NCBI RefSeq assembly: GCF_028687615.1
Contig: NZ_JAQTZU010000001.1
Span: 220,621 to 284,620, forward strand
Length of the DNA: 64,000 nt
Origin: Methylovulum sp.
Lineage (GTDB): Bacteria; Pseudomonadota; Gammaproteobacteria; Methylococcales; Methylomonadaceae
Direction: 5' to 3'
Shown: positions 27,201 to 35,037 of the stretch, one piece after another
How the letters are laid out: the number at the start of each line of letters is the position of its first letter
Position numbering within the stretch: the first letter of the stretch is position 1
The notes under the pieces: model-generated
Database searches by the model: none
What the model saw: the letters and a program-made list of their open reading frames with translations, nothing else
Told to the model about the DNA's origin: nothing
Program-made: the position numbers and the translations under genes

Positions 27201-30200
27201 ACCAACACCGATGCAAAAGCTAACGGCATAGGCAACGGCACCGGCATCTTGTCGCTCAACGCCGACGAGATACAGTTGGACAGCGGCAACTACGCCATCA
27301 ACGGCTTTGGGCAAGTCAACCTGAACGCGGCAACCGCCATCAAAGGTTTGGGACAAATTCTCGATGCCACCACCGGACAAAGCTCGCTGACCGCCGCCGG
27401 AAACCTGGGCGTCGCCGCCGATTTGAACCTCAATGCCGGTCATTTCATCGGCGACATAGGCGCGACCACCCGCGTGGACGCCAGCGGACATCAAGTGACG
27501 ATAACGTCCCCAGATGCCGGAAACCCATCGTGGACCAGCGGCTTGGGCGCAAGCTGGACTATCCAAGGCGATGCCATCAGCAGCACCGGACGTTTTGATC
27601 TGCCTTCCGGCCTACTCAAATTGACGGCCTTGAAAGGCGACCTTGCCTTAAACAACGGTTCCCGTATTGATGTTTCAGGCCGCAGCCTTCAATTTGCCGA
27701 GCTATTGACAGCCTCGCTAGCGGGCAGCGTGTCACTGTCGGCGGAGCTAGGCAATATCACGCTTGCTTCCGGTGCCGGCATCAATCTGGCGGGGGCTATT
27801 TATAACCATCAACAAACCAGTGATGCAGGTGCATTGACCATCCACGTCCCTAAAGGCCAATTCAATTGGGACGGCGGCATTACCGCATTGGCTAACGCCC
27901 AAGCCAATACGCTATTGAAGCAAGGCCAATTCAAACTAGATGCGGATAGTTTCGGCTCTGGCGGTTTTTCCACGCTCAACAACAAACTGGCGGCGGCGGG
28001 TTTCACCGAAACAGTAAGCTTAGAACAGCACAGCGGCGATGTAACGATAGCCGCGACCGACACCGTCACCGCCCGCCAATTTGAATTGCTCGCCGACCAG
28101 GGCAAGGTCACGCTAGCCGGAACCATCAACGCCAGCGGCAACAAAGCGGGTGAAGTGTCGATATACGGACGCAACGGCATTACTGTGGGCGCATCCGGCA
28201 AAATCATCGCCACGGCAAGCACGGCGGGAGCCGATGGCGGCAGTGTCACGCTGGATACCGTCCACCGCGACGACACCGGCAGCGGCTTGCTGGATTTGTC
28301 ACAAACGGGCGGCGTGATTGATGTGTCCGGTGGCAGGTTACAGGATTCTGAAGGTAGCGCGGGCGGTGCGGTGCATCTGCGTACCGGACGTGACGACGCG
28401 TTGCACACCGTCAATGCCACCGGCATCCATACCCGCATCACCGGGGCCGATGCCCAGCGCACGGCATTGGAAGCCACCCGCGTCTACGATGGGCAATCGG
28501 TCATCAAAACCGCCACTATCAACGCCTGGCAAAAAGACACCCGCCATTTTATGGATGCCGCGCCGATCTTGGCGAACTTTTCCGGTGCAACCATCAATTT
28601 ATTGCCAGGGCTTGAAATTCGCGGCACCGACAAATTGACCTTGGCAAACTCATGGGATTTACTGGGCTGGCGTTATGCCGATGCCCAAGGCGGCAAAACT
28701 TTGCCGGGCTTCCTGACGCTACGATCTGAAGGTGATTTGAACATCAACGCCACCTTGACCGACGCCTTCGCAACCGCGTTTATCCCCGGCCAATCATCGA
28801 CCAAATTGCAAGATTTGCTGCAAGGCGGACGCTCGTGGAGTTATAACCTGATCGCTGGCGGCGATGTCAATCTGGCGAATAGCTATCTTGCGCCCGACCC
28901 TTTCGGAACGGGCGAAAAAGTCAGTGCCCAGGTGATGGTCAGGACGGGTACGGGCAGCATCGGCATCAACGCAGGCGACGATATTCAATTTGTCGGCAAC
29001 CCCGGCGATGCCACCGCCTCCGCCGCCGTTTATACGATGGGCAGGCCCGCCGAATACACCCGTGGACAATTACTGGGCGGCGCGGTGCCGGGTGTTCCGG
29101 CAAAAGGGGCGGGCGAGAGCGATGCGGATTATCTGAACCGTCTGGATCCGGCACAAATGAATACGCTGCTGCGCTACGGCTATTTTGACGAAACCCGCTT
29201 AGGTTTGGTGTTTGCGATTGCCGAATACCCCACCCAAGGCGGTTCCATCAGCCTGAACGCAGGCGGCAATATCAGCGGCATCAATACCGGGCAAGAAATC
29301 AGCGACTGGCTGGTGCGTAGCGGTGTCATCGACGAAAACAACCGCCCCACCGCCTGGGGCATCAATATCAGCGGCGACCGCACGGATGCCGTCAACGATA
29401 TTTCCTCCAAGGGCAAACATACATTCAACTTGAACGTGGGGACCCTGGGCGGTGGTGATGTTACGGTTGATGCAGGCGGCGATGTGCGTAACCTGTCCGT
29501 GATGTTGCCGACCACGGGCAAGCCGTTCGGCAAGTTGGGCGATGCGACCAACCAATGGGCGCAGACGGGTACGGTCATTAACGGTGGCGGTGATTTGCAC
29601 ATCACGGCAGGCAACGACATCGTCGGTGGCGAATATTACCTTGGACGCGGCACAGGCAATTTGAATGCAGGCGGCAGTGTGGCGCGTTCGTCAAACCAGC
29701 TCGGCGCCATTCTGGAATTGGGCGATGGCAGCTTTACTATCCAAGCACGCCAGAATGTCATTATCGCCTCGGTGTTCAACCCCACCGTGCTGAAACAAAA
29801 CAACTTATTGCCGCAAGCCGCGGGTGGCGATTCGAGGTTTTTCACTTACAACAGCTCCAGCGCGGTCAATCTTGCCGCCACCGCCGGCAATATCGTGCTG
29901 GACAATGATGTTGATGCGCTCAGGCTGGCAAAAAATATCGACATCAGCAGCTCATCGGGCTTCGAGTATGCCGTTTATCCAGGAAGCCTCTACGCGGAAG
30001 CCTTGTCCGGCGATGTCCGCATCAACCATTCCATGACCTTGATGCCATCGGCGCAAGGCGAATTGTTGCTGCTCGCAGGCCGCAACGTAAGCACCGACAG
30101 CGATGCGGCGCAGTTGATCAACATCAATATGTCCGATGCCGACCCGTCGTTCCTGCCCGGCGTGGATACGCCCGCGCAACAGCTAGAAGGCAGCCTGAGC

Positions 30201-31826
30201 GACGGCCTGATCAGGGCCAGGGAACGGCTAGACCCCTCGACACCCGATGCCACGCTCATCCATGCGGCGACACCCATCCACAGCGGCGATGCGTCCAGAC
30301 CAACGATCATCGCCCAACTGGGCGACATCAGCTTTGCATCCAACTCCGAAGTGACCTTTTACCTACCCCAAGCGGCTGAATTTATCGCCGGGCGGGACAT
30401 CAACAACCTGAGTTTGTCCGGGCAGAATTTGTCTTCGGGTGACATTACCCAAGTCAGGGCCGGACGCAACCTCCGCTTCGACGCCTTAATCGACGGCGAC
30501 GGCATCGTGCAAGCCAATGACAAACAAATTGAACTGGGAGGGCCCGGGCAATTGCAAATCCAGGCGGGCCGCAACATCAGCCTGGGCGGATCAAATGGCG
30601 TCAACACCATCGGCAACACCAAAAACGCGGCGTTGTCGGCGGCGGGCGGCGCGGGCATCGACGTGTTGACGGGCATTTCCGGCCCCGTGGATTACGCAGG
30701 ATTTATCAACAAATATTTTGCTATCGGCAGTGGCTATCTGAATAAACTGAAGCTGATCGACGATAACGGCAATGACGCGCTGGCCGGTTTGCCGCCTGAA
30801 TCCAAACTATTCTTTTTGCAAAGCCTGCCCGATGCGGTTAAGCAGCAGTTCTTGCTAAGCGCCTTGTTCAATGAAATCAAACAATCCGCAGCCGCCGCAG
30901 CCGCCGCACCGGAATCCCAACGCAAGGCTTTATATCAACAAGGCTTTGATGCGATTGCCACGCTGTTTCCGGGTAGCAAATACCAAGGCGATTTGTCGCT
31001 AGTGTTCAGCCAAATCAAAACCCTGGCGGGCGGCGGCATTAATCTGGCCGTGCCGGGCGGCGGCGTCAATGTCGGCCTGGCCGGAAAAGTCGGTGGCATT
31101 TCCAAAGGCGCGGACGAACTGGGTATCGTCGCCCAACAATCAGGTGACGTGAACGCCATCAGCCTGGGCGATTTCAATGTCAACCAATCCCGTGTCTTCA
31201 CGATGGGCGGCGGCGACATTGCCATCTGGTCATCCAAAGGCAATATCGACGCAGGTAAAGGCGCGAAATCCGCCATTTCCGCGCCAGCGCCGATCACCAG
31301 CGTGGATTCCAAAGGCAATATCATCACGATATTTCCGCCGATAGTGTCGGGTAGCGGCATCCAGACCATCAACCCGCAAGACAAAAACCAAAAACCCGGT
31401 AATTGCTCCCTGCATTACTCTACCTCTGTCCATAGACCACCCTTTAGTGGTGGCATCCCTACAGTCGAAGGCAATGTTTATCTCGCCGCACCCGTGGGGG
31501 TTATTGATGCAGGGGAAGCGGGCATCAGCGGCGGGAAACTGTTTATCTCGGCGCCCATTGTGCTCGGCGCTAACAATATCTCATCATCCGGCGGTTCGGT
31601 CGGTGTGCCGACTGCCGTGACCACGCCTGTCGTGCCATCAGGAGCGGCGGGTGCCGCCGCCAGTGCCGCCAAACAGGCGACGCAGGCAAATGAGGGCCAG
31701 GAATCCCAAAATAGCGACAACGACAAGAAAAAATCCGCAGCCAGCATGATCAGTGCCGATGTGGTCGGTTACGGCGATTGTAGCGTCGCCGATGTGCGCG
31801 AGGGCAAGCCCGGATGTGGCGGTTAG
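21225..31826 (+). CDS. Filamentous-hemagglutinin-like TpsA exoprotein, 3533 aa
   Basis: An extended signal peptide (~1-45: LVLAIRALIASGLAIGGGLP, ending AYA) is followed by the TPS secretion domain at ~48-300 (QTTDKASIDWQSFNIDAGNS, ADASRIMGSLTANGQVYLVN, NQNGFVFGQNAQINVNSLVA near 138). A very long beta-helix of G/N/D-rich imperfect repeats (such as GGDV, SGNIGIT, ASGG) fills most of the rest; the second half resembles the DUF3739 region of large hemagglutinins. C3519 and C3531 lie in the final residues (DCSVADVREGKPGC), like adhesins held at the surface by a C-terminal disulfide loop. I found only one other cysteine, C3394, in an unusual insertion. Likely a surface adhesin or matrix protein secreted by the adjacent TpsB. 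Confidence 0.92.
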   Translation: MNKKTFFTTTDSDRGFQTKPLVLAIRALIASGLAIGGGLPPAYAELPVPSTPVTLSNTPVDIAAQGHAAAAVSGNAMTIKQTTDKASIDWQSFNIDAGNSVRFDQPSSTSVALNNIHQADASRIMGSLTANGQVYLVNQNGFVFGQNAQINVNSLVATTLGISETAFQKGLTKAFEDNGEAALQGNGEVYLKDKQGNLVHDQNGQKIKIQIFIEQGAKIKTNASGGRVIIAAPVVNNAGTIETPDGQTLLVAAKDKVYLQEAGGDSDIRGLLVEVGTGGVATNTGKILAERGNASLMGFAVNQQGKVSATTSVNLNGSVRLLAREGIQDPSGTGGKLLPKSTVRTTALDDGLGTKATVHLASGSVTSVDLDADKSATAIDAQAQNRSNIEISGHDVYLHNQSTVQAKSGNIGITAVDDPTDSSVKGNARIFLESGSVVDASGVKDVKVAMERNVLTVEFRKNELRDAPLQRDGVLYGKKVNVDIRDASVKYDADGKLVSATIPVADIKGAVERIARNIDERSTSGGTVSLKSSGDAITQSGSKIDFSGGSVAYQDGYIETTKLLADGRIYDISAADANRHYDSILGLVSDSHPKWGVTETWTIPGLGTRRFESAYIEGKAGGALTIAAYETSLNGTLDGSTIAGTLQRTSGQRAAGGSLAIDLNNGFLLSKQDVVFNKSENLINKGLDIGFNDALPRNADGSGDVAALNLDAGLFNRSGITHASIKTNGMVSLQKGVRLDLPVNGSLNLAATGFNIRGSIIAPSGDISLKPVTVGDTLLPTKITLGGSALIDVAGLWANDVLDSKQGNPLGAIASDGGTVTLVAEQADLRLEKGSRIDASGGAWLDNQSQITAGQGGSIQLTAATHDSGGEASTLILNGSLAAWSVNHGGSLQLSSNEVVIGAAKDAPVHDGASTTPLILAPDFFQQNGFADYSLTSTVYGLKVADKVQLKLQQKNLELRPSLSTQASGSHLQAFGTVVTLPKTERNPANLTLSFHELLAQNRKEALNIGKGVLIQTDAKGEVELNSDTSVFVDGAINTPGGNIAININTPTSGDKGFFASQGIWLSSSSRLLAKGVFKPELNDLGLKTGDVLSGGTIALNAKRGYIVTRSGSVIDVSGASENLDFQQPDPSGANFKTVSKTIASAGGTIRFNAGEGMLTDGSLKAAGGNGAAGGTLSVELDRGQRNKPLIKIPSGLFPDDVNDALPRTIIISDDRLASIPKGLAQGGGIASNKYSGRAFFKDSQINSAGFDSLLFKTDVLGANGKYAGSIQFKGDVHLAAARQIVLDTPTLQTQGGQVSLNTAYAVLGSSLSRIDTDLGDGKFSTTLTPAAKTGTGKFSVIAKGIDLIGGQSFNGFNKANLTSLGDVRTVGIRLRPDTKDYLGELKLAGNLTIKASQIYPATLTDYQISVGGKGNETVNILKNGDSPAPVYSADGKLTINAPNIIQQGVVKAPFGSLTFNADKKLTLAAGSLTSVSGNGLTIPFGQGSDGLNWLYPLDSTGSTNIVIDTPPEKRLALNGKNVDLKAGAKVDLSGGGDLYAYEFITGPGGSTDVLDANTSGYTQKFAVIPTLRNALTPYDPQEFSASGLNVGDSVYLGKGSNLAAGWYTLLPAHYALLPGAYLITPKAGTQDMLPGTAITDLAGATIVAGRYGVASAGTKNARWQGFAVESGTIARTYSQYTDYFANSFFTAKAASDGVIVSALPQDAGTLAITAQTGLSLGAKLLAAPAGKGRGGQVDISADHLAIVGRREDVTNGDSGIVRLLADDLNQLNAPSLLLGGVRNKTQNGQRVAVSSQSLSIAGDVLLQGEEILLAAKDELKLESGATVESTGKTGNDGTDLVVSNKGQNNSDGALLRVSASGQADVSRDKAVTGKTGTLIVEAGALLKSENSMLLDSTKDTVFDGSIAMQGGSLALKASKISLGGTPLGTSGLVLSATQFNLDELKLTSASDLDIYGGVAVNTGLLSIDAAQIKGFDNAGATASLTAKVIKLTNTDAKANGIGNGTGILSLNADEIQLDSGNYAINGFGQVNLNAATAIKGLGQILDATTGQSSLTAAGNLGVAADLNLNAGHFIGDIGATTRVDASGHQVTITSPDAGNPSWTSGLGASWTIQGDAISSTGRFDLPSGLLKLTALKGDLALNNGSRIDVSGRSLQFAELLTASLAGSVSLSAELGNITLASGAGINLAGAIYNHQQTSDAGALTIHVPKGQFNWDGGITALANAQANTLLKQGQFKLDADSFGSGGFSTLNNKLAAAGFTETVSLEQHSGDVTIAATDTVTARQFELLADQGKVTLAGTINASGNKAGEVSIYGRNGITVGASGKIIATASTAGADGGSVTLDTVHRDDTGSGLLDLSQTGGVIDVSGGRLQDSEGSAGGAVHLRTGRDDALHTVNATGIHTRITGADAQRTALEATRVYDGQSVIKTATINAWQKDTRHFMDAAPILANFSGATINLLPGLEIRGTDKLTLANSWDLLGWRYADAQGGKTLPGFLTLRSEGDLNINATLTDAFATAFIPGQSSTKLQDLLQGGRSWSYNLIAGGDVNLANSYLAPDPFGTGEKVSAQVMVRTGTGSIGINAGDDIQFVGNPGDATASAAVYTMGRPAEYTRGQLLGGAVPGVPAKGAGESDADYLNRLDPAQMNTLLRYGYFDETRLGLVFAIAEYPTQGGSISLNAGGNISGINTGQEISDWLVRSGVIDENNRPTAWGINISGDRTDAVNDISSKGKHTFNLNVGTLGGGDVTVDAGGDVRNLSVMLPTTGKPFGKLGDATNQWAQTGTVINGGGDLHITAGNDIVGGEYYLGRGTGNLNAGGSVARSSNQLGAILELGDGSFTIQARQNVIIASVFNPTVLKQNNLLPQAAGGDSRFFTYNSSSAVNLAATAGNIVLDNDVDALRLAKNIDISSSSGFEYAVYPGSLYAEALSGDVRINHSMTLMPSAQGELLLLAGRNVSTDSDAAQLININMSDADPSFLPGVDTPAQQLEGSLSDGLIRARERLDPSTPDATLIHAATPIHSGDASRPTIIAQLGDISFASNSEVTFYLPQAAEFIAGRDINNLSLSGQNLSSGDITQVRAGRNLRFDALIDGDGIVQANDKQIELGGPGQLQIQAGRNISLGGSNGVNTIGNTKNAALSAAGGAGIDVLTGISGPVDYAGFINKYFAIGSGYLNKLKLIDDNGNDALAGLPPESKLFFLQSLPDAVKQQFLLSALFNEIKQSAAAAAAAPESQRKALYQQGFDAIATLFPGSKYQGDLSLVFSQIKTLAGGGINLAVPGGGVNVGLAGKVGGISKGADELGIVAQQSGDVNAISLGDFNVNQSRVFTMGGGDIAIWSSKGNIDAGKGAKSAISAPAPITSVDSKGNIITIFPPIVSGSGIQTINPQDKNQKPGNCSLHYSTSVHRPPFSGGIPTVEGNVYLAAPVGVIDAGEAGISGGKLFISAPIVLGANNISSSGGSVGVPTAVTTPVVPSGAAGAAASAAKQATQANEGQESQNSDNDKKKSAASMISADVVGYGDCSVADVREGKPGCGG
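31399..31468 (+). other. Atypical in-frame insertion within tpsA
   Basis: Within an otherwise Gly/Asn/Ala-rich region, ~23 codons read NCSLHYSTSVHRPPFSGGIP then TVEG. This adds a cysteine, two histidines and several prolines. The DNA holds a short palindrome (CCACCCTTTAGTGG). The flanks (KNQKPG before, NVYLAAPVGVIDAGEAG after) would join naturally without it. It looks like a small repeat captured in frame. Confidence 0.45.
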
Positions 31827-31837
31827 TTTTATCCAAA

Positions 31838-32240
31838 TCGTTCCCGCGCTCCGGCGTGGGAATGCCGGATGTGACGCTCCAGCGTCACGGGACGCAGAGC
31901 GTCTCTGGCTGCATTCCCACGCCGGAGCACCACTGCCATTAAGTTAAGAAAACATGCAAATAAAGCAGATAGTTATGTTGATAAATCCCCCCTAGCCCCC
32001 TTTTTCAAAGAGGGGAATTACTGACTGGGAATTGAAATCAGCGGAGGTGTTGCCTTCCACCCCTAGCCCCCCTTTTTCAAAGAGGGGAATTACTGACTTT
32101 TTCGCTGATATTGTAAGGAAACGGTCTTCCCCCTTTGAAAAAGGGGGATTGAGGGGGATTTTTAAAATCTACAACATAATGATTTTATGGTCTTATTCCT
32201 TAACTTAATGGCAGTGACGCCGGAGCGCGGGAACGATAGT
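31838..32240. repeat. Nested repeat block between tpsA and the second exbB gene
   Basis: The outer inverted arms hold CACTGCCATTAAGTTAAG (from ~31930) and CTTAACTTAATGGCAGTG (~32199-32216), each next to a CGCTCCGGCG REP segment. Inside are two direct copies of CCCCCTTTTTCAAAGAGGGGAA (about 31990 and 32070) and one inverted copy (CTTCCCCCTTTGAAAAAGGG, ~32128). This fills the 442-bp gap. It may separate tpsA transcription from the ExbB operon. Confidence 0.75.
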
Positions 32241-32268
32241 ATTTTTTTAATTTAAGAAAACCAGACCC

Positions 32269-34173
32269 ATGAAAAAAAACACCCACCCCCCCCTAAAATT
32301 CGCCCTGCTGCTATTGCTGTTGCTAATCCCCACCGCCGCATCAGCCTGGTGGAACAACGACTGGTCATCACGCAAGCCCTTGACGGTGGATGCCGGAACA
32401 ACGGGCGCGGACATCCAGGAAACCCTAACCGATGTGCCAATGTTGCTACGTTTGCACACTGGCAACTTCGGTTATTTCGCCGAACTCGCAGAAAACGGCA
32501 AAGACTTGCGCTTCATGCTCGATGACAAAACCGCGCTCAAACACCATGTCGAAAAAGTCGATCCATTGGCGGAATTGGGCTTGGTGTGGGTGAAACTGCC
32601 GACCGTGCGCGGCGGCATCAGCACCGATTCGTTCACGATGTATTACGGTAATGCCAATGTCGCCCTTGTGCCCCAGGGGGTAGACGCCTCTGATCCGCAA
32701 GGCATTTACGACGTGAACCAGGCTTTGGTCTACCATTTCAGCGAAGGTGAAACCCTGCCGCAGGATGCCACGGCTTACGCGCTGAACGCCCAAGCATCGA
32801 AAATCACTGTTGATCCGGCGGGCTGGATAGGCGCGGCGGCGAAGTTTGACGGGACTGGCGGCATCAGTGTCAGTGCCGCGCCGCCATTGGCAATTACGCC
32901 GGATAACGGCTGGACATTCAGCACCTGGGCGAAAATCGACCAGGAACAAAATGTCGCGCTGGTGCAAGCGGTGGACGGTGACAATAAGCTGGCGCTGACC
33001 TTACAGGGCACGGCCTTGACCGCCGTGTACCGCAATGCCCAAGGCGAAGCGAAAACCGCCGCCGCACCGGTCACGCTGGGGCAATGGCAGCACATCGCCG
33101 TGACCGCGCAAAAAGACAAGCTCATCTTGTACCTGAACGGGCAAGCGGTCGGCAACACGCCAATCAGTTTAGCCGCAATGAATCCGTCATTGCTGATTGG
33201 TGAAGGCTTGGTCGGCCTGCTCGATGAAGTGCAAATCGCTAAACAGGCGCGTAGTGCCGATTGGCTGAAATTCCAGTTCCGCAGCCAAAGCCCCGATTTC
33301 ACGACCGTCAATTTTGGTCAGGACGAGTCCGGCGGCGCCGCCGAAGGCCCGAATTATTTCGTCATCATCCTGCAAAGCTTGACCGTGGACGGTTGGGTGG
33401 TCATCGCCTTGTGCGGCGTGATGTTTGTCATCAGCTTGCTGGTGATGGTCGGCAAGGGCTTGGCCTTGAAACGCGCCAGCAAAGACAACGCCGCTTTCCT
33501 GAAACAATACCGCAATGTCGATGCCGAGCATCTGGGCGATTTGGACAGGGACGAAAGCGAGGAAGACGAAGAAATCAGCGAATCCGAATTTTTGTCTTCG
33601 CTGGTCGGCAAGCACGACCATTTCCAAGGCTCGCCGATTTACCACATCTACCATGCGGGTGTGCATGAGCTGAAAATCAATTTCACGGATAGCTCAGTAT
33701 TGTCCGCCGAAGGTTTGAATTTAGTCCGTACCCGCCTGGATGCGGCGGTGGTGCGCGAAACCCAAAAACTGAACAAAAATATGGTGTTGCTGACCATCGC
33801 CATTTCCGGCGGGCCGTTCTTAGGGCTATTGGGCACGGTGTTGGGGGTCATGATCACCTTCGCCGTGATTGCCGCGACCGGCGATGTCAACATCAACTCC
33901 ATCGCCCCGGGTATTTCCGGTGCGTTGCTGGCGACGGTCGCGGGTTTGGCGGTGGCAATCCCGGCCTTGTTTGCTTACAACTACCTGCTCACGCAAATCA
34001 AGGACATCACCGCCGATATGCACGTTTTCACCGATGAGTTTTTGGCGATGGTTTCCAAGCGTGTCGCTGACCGCCAACGTAGCGATAATAGCCTAAACGT
34101 CATGTTCACCGAGGAATTTATCAACCTGATCGCCGAGCGTGTCGCCGCCAAACAACTGGGGCAAGCATCATGA
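32269..34173 (+). CDS. ExbB/MotA/TolQ channel protein with N-terminal DUF2341 and LamG-like domains (set 2)
   Basis: A 634-aa paralogue of the protein at 8404. Signal peptide ~1-26 (LLLLLLIPTAASA); DUF2341 ~27-145 (WWNNDWSSRKPLTVDAGTTG, FTMYYGNANVA); LamG-like ~185-325 (GWTFSTWAKIDQEQNVAL, WQHIAVTAQKDKLILYLNGQ, GLLDEVQIAKQARSADWLKF). ExbB helices lie at ~363-395, 505-535 and 545-575, the last two holding ISGGPFLGLLGTVLGVMITF and GALLATVAGLAVAIPALFAY. An acidic cytoplasmic stretch DRDESEEDEEISESE lies after helix 1. The periplasmic head is larger than the channel itself. Being next to tpsAB, it probably energises secretion, folding or anchoring of TpsA or uptake through the porin; this is inference. 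Confidence 0.9.
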   Translation: MKKNTHPPLKFALLLLLLLIPTAASAWWNNDWSSRKPLTVDAGTTGADIQETLTDVPMLLRLHTGNFGYFAELAENGKDLRFMLDDKTALKHHVEKVDPLAELGLVWVKLPTVRGGISTDSFTMYYGNANVALVPQGVDASDPQGIYDVNQALVYHFSEGETLPQDATAYALNAQASKITVDPAGWIGAAAKFDGTGGISVSAAPPLAITPDNGWTFSTWAKIDQEQNVALVQAVDGDNKLALTLQGTALTAVYRNAQGEAKTAAAPVTLGQWQHIAVTAQKDKLILYLNGQAVGNTPISLAAMNPSLLIGEGLVGLLDEVQIAKQARSADWLKFQFRSQSPDFTTVNFGQDESGGAAEGPNYFVIILQSLTVDGWVVIALCGVMFVISLLVMVGKGLALKRASKDNAAFLKQYRNVDAEHLGDLDRDESEEDEEISESEFLSSLVGKHDHFQGSPIYHIYHAGVHELKINFTDSSVLSAEGLNLVRTRLDAAVVRETQKLNKNMVLLTIAISGGPFLGLLGTVLGVMITFAVIAATGDVNINSIAPGISGALLATVAGLAVAIPALFAYNYLLTQIKDITADMHVFTDEFLAMVSKRVADRQRSDNSLNVMFTEEFINLIAERVAAKQLGQAS

Positions 34174-34355
34174 AACATAACGGAATTTTGGTAGGTTGGG
34201 TTAGCGATAGCGTAACCAGACAAAATCTGCATAGTAATCGTTGGGTTACGCTATCGCTAACCCAACCTACAAGACTTACGGAACGGGTAGCAAACCCGTT
34301 CCGGCTTTCGTCCTCGGACGTATCGCCACCAAACAACTGGAGCAAGCATCATGAA
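34138..34355 (+). repeat. REP pair inserted between exbB and exbD with a 37-bp flanking duplication
   Basis: The 37-bp stretch spanning the exbB 3' end and exbD start (TCGCCGCCAAACAACTGG... at 34138-34174) is repeated with three mismatches at 34319-34355. Between them lie an 80-bp palindrome (GTAGGTTGGGTTAGCGATAG at 34191, its complement ending 34270) and a smaller one (GGAACGGGTAGCAAACCCGTTCC). In the first copy the exbB stop overlaps an ATG, as exbD originally would have. The second copy now supplies the exbD start. A 64-codon decoy frame begins at 34170. Confidence 0.85.
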
Positions 34356-34755
34356 GGCGAATGAAGAAGGCAAGGTTTACGACGACATCAACATCACGCC
34401 CATGCTCGACGTGGCTTATGTGTTATTGCTGATTTTCATCATCATGACCACGGCGACCGTGCAGGGCATCACCGTCAACCTGCCCAAGGCCAGCAGCACG
34501 CCGTCTTTGTCGAAACCCAAGACCAAGGCGATTTCCATCACCAAAGACGGTACGGTGTATCTGGACACCTATCCTATTTCACTGGCGGATTTGGAAACCC
34601 GTTTGGGCCAGTATAAAGCCGCCACGCCGGATTTGCCGGTGGTGGTGAAAGCCGATGCCGCCGTGCAATACGAGAAAGTCATCGAAGTGCTGGACATCGT
34701 CACCCGTTTGGAAATCAGCCAACTGGGATTGGTGACGCAGAAACTGGTGAAGTAG
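34351..34755 (+). CDS. exbD: ExbD-family proton channel subunit (set 2)
   Basis: A 134-aa protein: N-terminal helix with the functional aspartate (NITPMLDVAYVLLLIFIIM), then a periplasmic domain (KAISITKDGTVYLDTYPISL, PVVVKADAAVQYEKVIEVLD). It is nearly colinear with the protein at 8010. It would form the ion-conducting motor with the LamG-ExbB encoded upstream. Its start lies in the second copy of a 37-bp duplication, so the tight ATGA overlap expected with exbB has been replaced by a 177-nt spacer. The ratio of the two subunits may therefore differ from set 1, where the genes still overlap. Confidence 0.93.
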   Translation: MKANEEGKVYDDINITPMLDVAYVLLLIFIIMTTATVQGITVNLPKASSTPSLSKPKTKAISITKDGTVYLDTYPISLADLETRLGQYKAATPDLPVVVKADAAVQYEKVIEVLDIVTRLEISQLGLVTQKLVK

Positions 34756-34790
34756 GCTTATGAAGCAAATGTTTATTGAACAAAAGAATT

Positions 34791-35024
34791 GTCCACGAAA
34801 TGCACGAAAAAGCCTTAAAAAATTTTGGGATAGTGATACTCCCTGGTTTTTTCGTAGGGCGGGCAAACCGCTTTATCGTTTGCCCGCCTTTGCTATGGAT
34901 AACGGCGGGCAGAACAGCGTTGCCCACCCTACACATCTAAAATTTTCAGGCCAGTTTTCATTCAACCATGACCAAAATTCTTTTGATTTTTTTCGTGTCC
35001 TTCGTGTTTTTCGTGGACAAATTA
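34791..35024. repeat. Inverted-repeat element of the GTCCACGAAA family, between exbD and tonB
   Basis: The left arm GTCCACGAAATGCACGAAAAA (34791-34811) pairs with the right arm TTCGTGTTTTTCGTGGAC (ending 35022). The interior has its own REP (GGCGGGCAAACCGC...GTTTGCCCGCC). It fills the 282-bp gap inside the operon. The same arms occur at 60171-60460 and, separated, at 42464-42486 and 60595-60635. Confidence 0.8.
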
Positions 35025-35037
35025 TAGGAAATGCTGG

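Noticed and set aside
31985..32165. CRISPR-like array in the repeats after tpsA
   Set aside because: Only three copies, one inverted, with unequal spacing and no cas genes; these are dispersed palindromic repeats.
34170..34364. 64-codon frame between exbB and exbD
   Set aside because: It translates the inserted palindromes (GWVSDSVT... and its mirror) and begins at the duplicated exbD start; it is a by-product of the insertion.
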